A stretch of DNA of 64,000 nt from Armatimonas sp043757465. GTDB lineage: Bacteria > Armatimonadota > Armatimonadia > Armatimonadales > Armatimonadaceae. Shown in pieces: positions 49,429-56,427 of the stretch. The stretch spans positions 1 through 64,000 of the forward strand of contig NZ_JAYVPL010000066.1 in NCBI RefSeq assembly GCF_043757465.1, read 5' to 3'. Made by a program: the position numbers and the translations under genes. Within the stretch, counting starts at the first letter, position 1; each line of letters begins with the position of its first letter. Below the pieces are notes generated by a model. The model was not told where the DNA came from. It did not search any database and worked only from the letters and a program-made list of their open reading frames with translations.

Positions 49429-51393
49429 ATGCTAAAACTTGGTCTTATCGTCTTGGCTACCTGTGTGGCCCTTCCTACCATGGCCCAGCCCGCATGGACT
49501 CCCCGTGTTGAAGTACAAGGCACAGAGCTACGGGTCAACGACGTGGTCGTCCTGCGTGCCCGTAGCACAGTTGGGGGCATCGTGCCCACGGACCGTGTCC
49601 GGCTGAGTGCGGAGCGCCTGAGAGATCTCACCCGTGTGGGCCTGGAGCCCGGTGCGGTGCGTGTCGATATCGAAACCGAGACACGCCACCGCACCGAAGT
49701 ACGCACTGTCACCAAGATGGTGGAGCGTACCATCACACGGCGTGTGAATAAAAAACGCCGCAGGGTCAAGATCGAGGTGCCGGTTCAAGTCAAGCAGACG
49801 GTCAATGTCACCTACGAGATTGAGACAGAAGCGCGCCTGATCGCCAGCGGCAAGGTTCTAGCTACAGCCAGCCCCACGGAAGCGAAGGCACTGAGCCTCG
49901 CCAAACCCTCACTGCTCGTTGAGAACTGGGCCAAGTCGTTGCGCCACGCCCTGGCCATTCCCGGTATCGCCGTTAGCGATACGGGGCAGATCGTCCCCTG
50001 GATGGAAAAGCGCACCCTCAAGTTCTCCGGAGCAGCCCGCGGGCCAGTGACAGTCCAGCGCCAGAGTGGTCTGGGCAGCCCCGTGGAGGCCAGTGTGAAC
50101 CTGTCAAACAGCACTATCACACTGCTAGGTAAGTCCGTGGGGCGCGATATCTTAGTGATTTCACGCGAAGGTGCCAGCGATAAACTCACCGTGGCAGTGC
50201 AGCCCTATGCCGCCACTCTGCTTGCCCCACAACCCGTTGTCCTTACGGGAACCGGTGTTGGCGGGGAGAAAGTTGCGAAGCTGGTTTTAGCCAGTGCACG
50301 CGCGGCAGTGCAGCCCCTCTCGGGAGCGAGTTTCAAGATAGAGACAGACCCTGATTCCGTGCCCCCGCCCGCATCCGGGAAATCGCTGGCCGTTCCTATC
50401 AACGTGAGTATCTCCGGCCCTGAGATGCTCCCGGTGCACCAGACTCTGAAGATTCCGGTCGTGTCTCGAAGCCTCCCCAAGGCGGAGACCAATGCCCTAT
50501 TTTTCTCCAATAACCCCGAGCGCATCACTGCCGCCCAGACTCTCTATGTCGCACGCCTCAGCATGGGCACAGCAAGGCTTCTGTACCACCACTGGAATAA
50601 CACGGGGCAGAACCTCTGGTTTGTTGCCGAGCTCGTCAACGACGGCGAGACGTCTGCACAGGTTCAGGTACTCGGGGCGGACGCAGGCCCGGTGCGGGAT
50701 ACGGTCTGGGTTGGCTATCGCGCCACATCGGATTTTTTCAGTGCCTACCAGAGCGACTCTGGAATGGTAGTGGAGGTTCCCGCACACAGCCGCATGGCCT
50801 TCCAGGCGATCCGGCTCCCCAATGACCTGACGATTTCCGGACTGTTTCAGCTACGCCTGATCTCTGGAACCGCTCCTCTGGTGCGCGTGGGTGCCGACAC
50901 GCCCGGATCCCCAACAACAATACCAGACATCCTACGGGCTACCCCTCTGACAGAGAGCATGCAGGCCCAGCTCCGCGACACCGACCGCCAGTCGCCCCAC
51001 GTCTATCCCAAGCCCAGTATCAACCTGACAGCCAAGCACAGTGTCGGAGGGCGGTGGGGTTTTTTCTCTGTAGGACGCTCACCCATTGCGGCCACGGATC
51101 CCGCCCAAGCGCTGGAGGGCAACTACGGGGTATTCTACAACATCCAGCTCACACTGGAGAATACGACAAGCGCTCCGGCAGATATCAAGCTGATCTTTGA
51201 GCCCGCCGGTGGCATGGCGGGAGCCGTTTTCTTGATCGACGGTAAACGCGTAGAGATTCCCCGCACCAACATGCCCACCGAGACGACTCTGGCCACCTTC
51301 CGCCTCGCGCCCGGTGCAAGAAAAGTCGTCCCCGTCCGAACACTGCCTCTCTCAGGCTCCAACTATCCGATTAATTTGATCGTAAAATCCTAA
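49429..51393 (+). CDS. Hypothetical secreted protein
   Basis: This 654-residue protein has a signal peptide (MLKLGLIVLATCVALPTMA). The next ~150 residues contain a WTPRVEVQGTELRVNDVVVLRAR region similar to the start of several Armatimonadota surface proteins and a highly charged segment (RVNKKRRRVKIEVPVQVKQ). Several beta-rich, Ig-like stretches follow (ITLLGKSVGRDILVISREGASD; LWFVAELVNDGETSAQVQVLG). No catalytic motif is seen. It starts 5 nt after mutL, probably by read-through, and is followed by a strong promoter for the PEP-CTERM gene. Function unknown. Confidence 0.75.
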   Translation: MLKLGLIVLATCVALPTMAQPAWTPRVEVQGTELRVNDVVVLRARSTVGGIVPTDRVRLSAERLRDLTRVGLEPGAVRVDIETETRHRTEVRTVTKMVERTITRRVNKKRRRVKIEVPVQVKQTVNVTYEIETEARLIASGKVLATASPTEAKALSLAKPSLLVENWAKSLRHALAIPGIAVSDTGQIVPWMEKRTLKFSGAARGPVTVQRQSGLGSPVEASVNLSNSTITLLGKSVGRDILVISREGASDKLTVAVQPYAATLLAPQPVVLTGTGVGGEKVAKLVLASARAAVQPLSGASFKIETDPDSVPPPASGKSLAVPINVSISGPEMLPVHQTLKIPVVSRSLPKAETNALFFSNNPERITAAQTLYVARLSMGTARLLYHHWNNTGQNLWFVAELVNDGETSAQVQVLGADAGPVRDTVWVGYRATSDFFSAYQSDSGMVVEVPAHSRMAFQAIRLPNDLTISGLFQLRLISGTAPLVRVGADTPGSPTTIPDILRATPLTESMQAQLRDTDRQSPHVYPKPSINLTAKHSVGGRWGFFSVGRSPIAATDPAQALEGNYGVFYNIQLTLENTTSAPADIKLIFEPAGGMAGAVFLIDGKRVEIPRTNMPTETTLATFRLAPGARKVVPVRTLPLSGSNYPINLIVKS

Positions 51394-51409
51394 ACTTTCA
51401 CAAAAACGC

Positions 51410-51438
51410 TTGACAGATAGAGGGAGGATTGGTAGAGT
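51410..51438 (+). promoter_or_regulatory. Sigma70-type promoter of the PEP-CTERM gene
   Basis: TTGACA (51410-51415), a 17-nt spacer and TAGAGT (51433-51438) form a near-consensus promoter. This is the clearest -35/-10 pair in the window. It leaves a ~175-nt leader before ATG 51620, unlike most genes here. Confidence 0.65.
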
Positions 51439-51444
51439 GGTAGG

Positions 51445-51619
51445 TGCGCGACAGAAGCCTCTGACAACAAGGTTGTCAAAGTGTTGGTCGCCAACAGGTT
51501 TAATCATCTCCCTAATAGGGTATAATCCCATGGGTAGGGTCTCGAAATTAAGAGCATGCAAAAAGCGTGCCAAACAGTAGATCCCTCTCAGTTTTGTTTG
51601 TAAGAAGAGGTAAAAACAG
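51445..51619 (+). ncRNA. Structured 5' leader of the PEP-CTERM gene (candidate regulatory RNA)
   Basis: Successive hairpins occur. TGACAAC/GTTGTCA (51462-51478, 3-nt loop) is closed by GCGAC/GTCGC (51448-51452 with 51487-51491). TGTTGG/CCAACA (51482-51496) competes with the latter. CCCTAATAGGG spans 51510-51520, and GCATGC-AAAAA-GCGTGC spans 51554-51570. A good Shine-Dalgarno (AGAGG, 51606-51610) lies 9 nt before the ATG. Mutually exclusive stems suggest a switch. I cannot match it to a known riboswitch class. A TATAAT at 51521-51526 could be a second promoter. Confidence 0.45.
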
Positions 51620-52306
51620 ATGCAAATTTCTCGTAATTTTTTAAGTGGTGCTTTAGCAAGTGCACTTATTTTGGGGATAGCTAGTGGATCTGATGCTCAG
51701 TCCGTGTTCGGAACAGTGGGGACTGTTGCGGGCAATCAGAATTTCTTCAATTCTATGGGGACTTATTTTACGATCGCAAGCTCTCTCGGTGAGGGTTTTA
51801 CGGTAGATAGCATCGGTGTGTTCGATTCAAATGCAGATGGTATCGCAGGAACACTCACAGCCGCTATTTTCAATGTGACTACTAGTAGTATAGTTTCCGG
51901 TACGCAACAAACATTTACGAGTGGTTCGCCGGGGACGCTTGGAGCTGGTTCCTATCGCTTTAAATCAATCACTCCTGTGACTCTTGCTCCTGGTAGCTAT
52001 GCAATCGTCGGTCGTGGATTCGGTAGTAGTGACCTGAACTACAATGCAGGGGCTGATTCTGGCGCACCACCCTCCAAAATTATCACCATAGATGCAGTCA
52101 ATGGCCCTACTCAGCTCACTTTCAGCAATACCTATTTTGATGGCACTGGGAATGCAAGTCTAATTCTGCCGACTACTCTCGATGGTGCTAAAGATCGCTA
52201 TGGAGCAGGAGCTTTCACCGTCGTGATTCCCGAACCTGGGACACTCGCACTGCTTGGCTTTGGGCTGGCACCGGTCACTCTTGCGATTCGCCGCCGCCGA
52301 AAGTAA
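51620..52306 (+). CDS. PEP-CTERM sorting-signal secreted protein
   Basis: This 228-residue protein has a signal peptide (QISRNFLSGALASALILGIASGSDA) and a Gly/Thr/Ser-rich beta body. The C-terminal sorting signal is IPEPGTLALLGFGLAPVTLAIRRRRK (the PEP motif, a hydrophobic segment, then Arg). Exosortase removes this signal and places the protein at the cell surface or in the matrix. No exosortase gene is in the window. Codon use is AT-richer than neighbours and resembles that of highly or specifically expressed surface proteins. It has a promoter, a long leader, a Shine-Dalgarno and its own terminator. Confidence 0.88.
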   Translation: MQISRNFLSGALASALILGIASGSDAQSVFGTVGTVAGNQNFFNSMGTYFTIASSLGEGFTVDSIGVFDSNADGIAGTLTAAIFNVTTSSIVSGTQQTFTSGSPGTLGAGSYRFKSITPVTLAPGSYAIVGRGFGSSDLNYNAGADSGAPPSKIITIDAVNGPTQLTFSNTYFDGTGNASLILPTTLDGAKDRYGAGAFTVVIPEPGTLALLGFGLAPVTLAIRRRRK

Positions 52307-52326
52307 GTTCCTACCTCTTTTTACTT

Positions 52327-52355
52327 AAGCCGGGTGGAGTCCACCCGGCTTTTTT
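52327..52355 (+). terminator. Rho-independent terminator after PEP-CTERM gene
   Basis: AAGCCGGGTGG-AGT-CCACCCGGCTT has an 11-bp stem and 3-nt loop and runs into TTTTTT, 20 nt after the stop codon. Confidence 0.85.
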
Positions 52356-52361
52356 GCGTCT

Positions 52362-53192
52362 ATGATTCTCCTTGATCCCCATGAGCTTGACCTTGAAGCC
52401 ACGCTTTTTTCCGGTCAGCTCTTTCGTTGGCAAAGAGATAAATCGGGTTGGCTGGCAGGAACCGTCGGTGCACAGTCTCTTCAGTTGCGCCAGCAAGAAA
52501 ATACACTAGAATTCTCAGGAGCCACGGAGGCGTTTGTACGCTCTTTCCTACGGCTCGATGACTTCGCTCTGGCACAACAAGCCAAGTGGTGGTGCGCAAA
52601 CGATCCGCTTTTTGCGACGGCATGGAATCGCCAGCCCGGCCTGCGACTCCTGCGCCAGGAGCCACACGAGTGTTTTTTCTCCTTTCTCTGCGCCTCCGTA
52701 GCACCTATCGCTCGGATTAGCAAGATGCTGCAAGCCGTCTGTGAAGAAGCCACGGGCGATCCATTTGGTTCCTTCCCCACACTCGATCAGCTTCTTACGC
52801 TCCGCGAGAGTAGGCTGCGAGAGCGTGGGCTAGGCTTTCGGGCTGGGCGCGTGGTGGCATCCGCACGTAAACTAGCCGAAAAGCCTGAGGGCTGGCTGGA
52901 GTCGCTACGCGGAAAACCTTTGAGTGAGATGGAGGCAGAGCTGACACAGTTCCCTGGTATTGGCCGCAAGATCGCCGACTGTATTGCCCTGTTTTCACTC
53001 AATGCCGATGCCGCCGTTCCGGTGGACACACACATCTGGCGCATTGCTAAAACATACTATGCTCCCGAGCTACGGGACGCCTCACTCACACCCGCCCACT
53101 ACGAGCGCGCCGTGTCAGCGTTCCAGAGTAAGTTCGGTTCCTATGCGGGTTGGGCGCAGCAGACACTCTTCTACCAGCAGGCGGTAAAATAG
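52362..53192 (+). CDS. OGG1-type 8-oxoguanine DNA glycosylase/lyase
   Basis: This 276-residue HhH-GPD base-excision repair enzyme has the N-terminal FSGQLFRW (matching the GQxFRW of OGG1) and the helix-hairpin-helix LTQFPGIGRKIADCI with catalytic Lys203. The GPD loop VPVDTHIW carries Asp222. Both catalytic residues are in register with eukaryotic OGG1, so removal of 8-oxoguanine with AP-lyase activity is expected. The length fits the family. ATG 52362 lies only 7 nt after the T-run of the preceding terminator, and no -10 is clear. Confidence 0.88.
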   Translation: MILLDPHELDLEATLFSGQLFRWQRDKSGWLAGTVGAQSLQLRQQENTLEFSGATEAFVRSFLRLDDFALAQQAKWWCANDPLFATAWNRQPGLRLLRQEPHECFFSFLCASVAPIARISKMLQAVCEEATGDPFGSFPTLDQLLTLRESRLRERGLGFRAGRVVASARKLAEKPEGWLESLRGKPLSEMEAELTQFPGIGRKIADCIALFSLNADAAVPVDTHIWRIAKTYYAPELRDASLTPAHYERAVSAFQSKFGSYAGWAQQTLFYQQAVK

Positions 53193-53197
53193 GAAAT

Positions 53198-53217
53198 CGC
53201 CCCGATGAACCGGGGCG
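53198..53217. repeat. Extragenic hairpin with ATGAAC loop, copy 2
   Basis: CGCCCCG-ATGAAC-CGGGGCG has a perfect 7-bp stem, just upstream of cysS. It shares its loop with the hairpin at 35533-35550. Confidence 0.5.
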
Positions 53218-53227
53218 GCGCAACATT

Positions 53228-54643
53228 ATGAATATTTTTCTCTATAATACGCTCAGCCGCACTAAAGAGCGCCTCGTACCGCTCGTTCCTGGACAGATCG
53301 GGCTGTATACTTGCGGACCGACGGTCTACAACTATGCCCATATCGGCAACCTGCGCACATTTCTCTTCGAGGACCTGCTGGTTCGGACGCTGCGGTTTTG
53401 TGGACTCAAAACCACCTGGGTGATGAATATCACCGATGTGGGGCACTTGACCAGCGATGAGGATGAGGGCGATGACAAGATGCAGATCGCGGCTCAGCGT
53501 GAGGGGAAAGACCCGTGGGCGATTGCAGAGTTCTATACTGAGGCGTTTCTGAGTGACATTGACCGCCTGAATCTCACCCGGCCTGATCACCTGCCCCGCG
53601 CTACGGCGCACGTGCAGGAGATGATCGAGATCAATAAGACACTGGAGGCGAAGGGCTACACCTACACTACCGCAGAAGCGCTTTATTTCGATACCAGCCA
53701 GTTCCCAGAGTACGGCAAGCTCGCTCGTCTGAGACTTGATGAGCTAAAAGTGGCGGCCCGTGACGATGTAAATGTAGATAGCGGCAAGCGCGGCCCGGCG
53801 GACTTTGTGCTCTGGTTCTCGAACAAGCCCAACCACATCATGAAGTGGGAGTCGCCGTGGGGCGTGGGCTACCCAGGCTGGCATATCGAGTGCTCGGCGA
53901 TGAGCATGAAGTATCTTGGGGAGACCTTGGATATCCACTGCGGCGGCAACGACCATATCTCGGTGCACCACACCAATGAGATCGCGCAGTCTGAGTGCTG
54001 CACGGGGCACACGTTTGCCAATATCTGGATGCATGCCGCGTTTCTGACGCTAGGCCGCGACACCAAGATGAGTAAGAGTAAAGGCGGATTTATCACGCTG
54101 GAGACTCTGATTGCCTCAAAATACGACCCACTGGCGTATCGGTATCTCTGCCTTCAGGCGCACTACCGAAGCGAGCTGGAGCTGAAGTGGACCTGGAACC
54201 CAGAGAATCAAGAGATCGGCAGCGCATCGAACTTGGATGCCGCTGCCGGAACCCTCAAGCGCCTCTACGAGCGAGTCGCGCGAGTGGAGGACGAGCCACT
54301 CGCGGATACAGCGGCATTCAAGGCCGCAAAGACCGATGTGCTGGCCGCTCTCACGGATGACTTGAACGTACCACGTGCCGTCGGCTTGCTCCACTCCTAC
54401 GACTCACCACGACTCTGGAAACACTTCGATGCCGTGCTTGGCCTGAAGCTGGAGGAACGTGCGGTCAAGACCGAAGAAGTGATTATTGAGGTTCCCAATG
54501 ATATTCAGTCACTGGTCGAGGAGCGGCAGGCCGCTCGGAAAGCCAAAGACTTTACCCGCTCTGATGTGATTCGCGCCCAGCTCGCGGAGCGGGGCTGGGA
54601 GCTCGCCGACACCCCACAAGGCCCAAAAGTAACAAGAAAATGA
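53228..54643 (+). CDS. cysS: Cysteinyl-tRNA synthetase
   Basis: This 471-residue class I aminoacyl-tRNA synthetase charges tRNA-Cys. Motifs are YTCGPTVYNYAHIGN (zinc Cys and HIGH-type HIGN), WHIECSAMS, GGNDHISVHHTNEIAQSECC (zinc ligands Cys/His/Glu) and KMSKSKGGF (KMSKS). The C-terminal anticodon-binding part ends ARKAKDFTRSDVIRAQLAERGW. I chose ATG 53228; the in-frame extension to 53150 overlaps the glycosylase gene. The stop overlaps the next start by 4 nt (ATGA). Confidence 0.95.
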   Translation: MNIFLYNTLSRTKERLVPLVPGQIGLYTCGPTVYNYAHIGNLRTFLFEDLLVRTLRFCGLKTTWVMNITDVGHLTSDEDEGDDKMQIAAQREGKDPWAIAEFYTEAFLSDIDRLNLTRPDHLPRATAHVQEMIEINKTLEAKGYTYTTAEALYFDTSQFPEYGKLARLRLDELKVAARDDVNVDSGKRGPADFVLWFSNKPNHIMKWESPWGVGYPGWHIECSAMSMKYLGETLDIHCGGNDHISVHHTNEIAQSECCTGHTFANIWMHAAFLTLGRDTKMSKSKGGFITLETLIASKYDPLAYRYLCLQAHYRSELELKWTWNPENQEIGSASNLDAAAGTLKRLYERVARVEDEPLADTAAFKAAKTDVLAALTDDLNVPRAVGLLHSYDSPRLWKHFDAVLGLKLEERAVKTEEVIIEVPNDIQSLVEERQAARKAKDFTRSDVIRAQLAERGWELADTPQGPKVTRK

Positions 54644-55308
54644 GACTTTGGAGTGCTGAGCAACACACGGCGTTTAACCAAGACGGCTTTGTGCTCGTCC
54701 CTGGCCTGATTCCGGGTGATATCGCCGCAAAGGCGGAGGCAGTGATCTGGAAGAATTTAGAGGCCGATCCCGCGGATCCCAGAACTTGGGAAGGCAAACC
54801 CGTCGGCTCCGGACATCGCTCACCCGAGGTGCTCGCGATATTCACGGAGGAAATGGCGCAGCTTGTGGATGAGATTTGTGAGGAGCCCCAGCCCGACTGG
54901 CAACCACCGATGTCGGCGTTTGCGATCAATATCTTTCCTCAGCCGGGAGAATGGAGCCACTACGGCCCCCACATTGACCATGCCCTAGAAAAAGATGGCT
55001 ACCGAACGTTTCCGCGCCCGATGCGGCTGGCGTCGCTGCTCTATCTCACGGACTGTAAGCACGACGGTGCCGCAACCGTGGTCTGGCCGAGTTCTCATAA
55101 AAAAATTGAGGCATTCGCAAAGAGCGATCCCGAGCGGTTCACGCGGATGTTCACGCTCAATAACAGCCTCAGCGAGTTGGATTTAGGGGAGGGTATTCAG
55201 GTGGAGGGCAAGCGCGGTGACGTGCTCTTCTACCATTACCTCTGCGCTCACTCGGGAAGCCGTAACGTCCGCGACTATCCCCGCTTCGCTATCGCCCACA
55301 AATGGTAG
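54640..55308 (+). CDS. PhyH-like Fe(II)/2OG dioxygenase
   Basis: This 222-residue protein of the phytanoyl-CoA dioxygenase type has WSAEQHTAFNQDGFVLVPGLI at the start (typical PhyH N-terminus), iron ligands His111 and Asp113 (GPHIDHA), His204 (CAHSGSRNV) and a 2OG-type Arg in YPRF. It is smaller than, and distinct from, the PhyH gene at 32.6-33.4 kb. It is translationally coupled to cysS by the ATGA overlap, although no functional link is evident. Confidence 0.8.
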   Translation: MRLWSAEQHTAFNQDGFVLVPGLIPGDIAAKAEAVIWKNLEADPADPRTWEGKPVGSGHRSPEVLAIFTEEMAQLVDEICEEPQPDWQPPMSAFAINIFPQPGEWSHYGPHIDHALEKDGYRTFPRPMRLASLLYLTDCKHDGAATVVWPSSHKKIEAFAKSDPERFTRMFTLNNSLSELDLGEGIQVEGKRGDVLFYHYLCAHSGSRNVRDYPRFAIAHKW

Positions 55309-55321
55309 AGAGAGGCCTTTG

Positions 55322-55361
55322 GGATAGAACTGCGTTACAATGGATAGAACTGCGTTACAAT
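55322..55361 (+). repeat. Perfect 20-bp tandem duplication carrying promoter -10 elements
   Basis: GGATAGAACTGCGTTACAAT occurs at 55322-55341 and again at 55342-55361. Each copy ends with TACAAT, a -10 hexamer. The second lies 7 nt before ATG 55369, and the first is exactly 20 bp further upstream. Confidence 0.85.
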
Positions 55362-55368
55362 GGGAAGC

Positions 55369-56355
55369 ATGAAGGACATGGATGTCGCATTTTTTCTTGT
55401 CGGGGACACGCACTATCTCGCCGACAAGACTGCCCCAGAGAAGCTAGATACCGCCTCGCAGGAAGTGACCAGTCGGTTGGTTGAGCAGCTCAATAAGCTC
55501 CCAGGGACACCGATTCCGCCGAGCGCAGGCGGGGGCCGGGTGGAGGAGCCGCGTGGACTGATCCATGCGGGCGACTTGATAGATAGTGGGGACAAGAACA
55601 ACGGCGCTTACCCCGTCATGCAGCGCACCGAGTGGGCGGCGTTCTCGGCGGATTATAGCCTGACGCACAAAGATGGTAAGCTGCGGTTTCCCGTCTACGA
55701 GGTCTACGGCAACCACGATAGCCCGTCGGGGGATGGCCTCGTGGTACAGAAAATCATCGAGCGCAACCGGAAGCGTCTGGGTATAAACCTCTCCCCCAAC
55801 GGTCTGCACTACTCCTGGGACTGGGGACAGGTGCACTGTGTGAATCTCGGAATCGTGGTGGGCTCCGTGCCGGAAGTCACACGCAAGCGGCGCTACAACC
55901 CGCTGGAGAGCCTTGCCTTCCTCAAAGCCGACCTGGAAAAACGGGTTGGGAAGAGCGGACGGCCCGTTGTTCTAACACACCACGTGGATGTGGGCCGCTA
56001 CGCCACGCCGCCCGATCCCGATGCGCCCCCGAGTAATAAAGAGTGGGATGCCTGTGATGTGCGTGGCTATTATGAGGTCATCAAGGGCTACAATACTGTC
56101 GCCATTCTCTACGGTCACACCCACGTCCGCAATATCTTCCCCTGGGACGGCACCACGGCAAAAGCAACGCTGGGACTGCCCGTCTTCAATGTGGACAACG
56201 GAGCGCACTTCGCCTTTGACACCCAGGCGATGCTCTACTTTCATCTAAAAAACGACACCATGACCGTCCGCGAGTGGGCCACCACGGACCGCTGGAAGAC
56301 CGCCGCCTGGACACCACAGGTCTGGAAATTCCCGCTGGAGCCGAAAAAGCCATGA
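55369..56355 (+). CDS. Metallophosphoesterase (calcineurin-like)
   Basis: This 328-residue phosphoesterase has the complete metal-motif set: GDTHYL, GDLIDSGD, YGNHDSPSG, VLTHHVD and LYGHTHVRN. No signal peptide is seen, so it is probably cytoplasmic. ATG 55369 fits the TACAAT-N7-ATG spacing better than the in-frame ATG 55360, which overlaps the -10 box. Residues ~50-60 (PPSAGGGRVEEP) are encoded by a copy of the GC-rich palindromic repeat and form an insertion between the first two motifs. The substrate is unknown. It is followed by a DnaA-box cluster. Confidence 0.85.
   Translation: MKDMDVAFFLVGDTHYLADKTAPEKLDTASQEVTSRLVEQLNKLPGTPIPPSAGGGRVEEPRGLIHAGDLIDSGDKNNGAYPVMQRTEWAAFSADYSLTHKDGKLRFPVYEVYGNHDSPSGDGLVVQKIIERNRKRLGINLSPNGLHYSWDWGQVHCVNLGIVVGSVPEVTRKRRYNPLESLAFLKADLEKRVGKSGRPVVLTHHVDVGRYATPPDPDAPPSNKEWDACDVRGYYEVIKGYNTVAILYGHTHVRNIFPWDGTTAKATLGLPVFNVDNGAHFAFDTQAMLYFHLKNDTMTVREWATTDRWKTAAWTPQVWKFPLEPKKP
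55514..55548 (+). repeat. GC-rich palindromic repeat, copy 5 (in-frame in metallophosphoesterase)
   Basis: CCGCCGAGCGCAGGCGGGGG followed by CCGGGTGGAGGA resembles copies 1 and 3 and is read as PPSAGGGRVEE. Confidence 0.5.
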
Positions 56356-56364
56356 GGGACAAAA

Positions 56365-56396
56365 TTATCCACAGCCTGTGGATAACCTGTGGATAA
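56365..56396. other. Cluster of three perfect DnaA boxes
   Basis: TTATCCACA at 56365-56373 and its reverse complement TGTGGATAA at 56377-56385 and 56388-56396 all match the strict DnaA-box consensus. The first two form a 21-bp palindrome. The cluster occupies most of the 72-bp gap between convergent genes. A replication-origin role is not supported by neighbours (no dnaA, dnaN or gyrB). A DnaA-titration or regulatory site, or a convergent terminator that happens to match, are alternatives. Confidence 0.6.
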
Positions 56397-56427
56397 CTCA
56401 CCAATGCCCGTGCGCCAATACCCAGAG

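Noticed and set aside
51521..51526. TATAAT in the PEP-CTERM leader as the main promoter
   Set aside because: No matching -35 is present, and it sits inside a CCC/GGG palindrome; the upstream TTGACA-N17-TAGAGT is a better promoter. It remains a possible secondary start.
56365..56396. Chromosomal replication origin
   Set aside because: The DnaA boxes are perfect, but the gap is only 72 bp, no AT-rich unwinding region is present and no dnaA, dnaN, gyrB or parAB is nearby.
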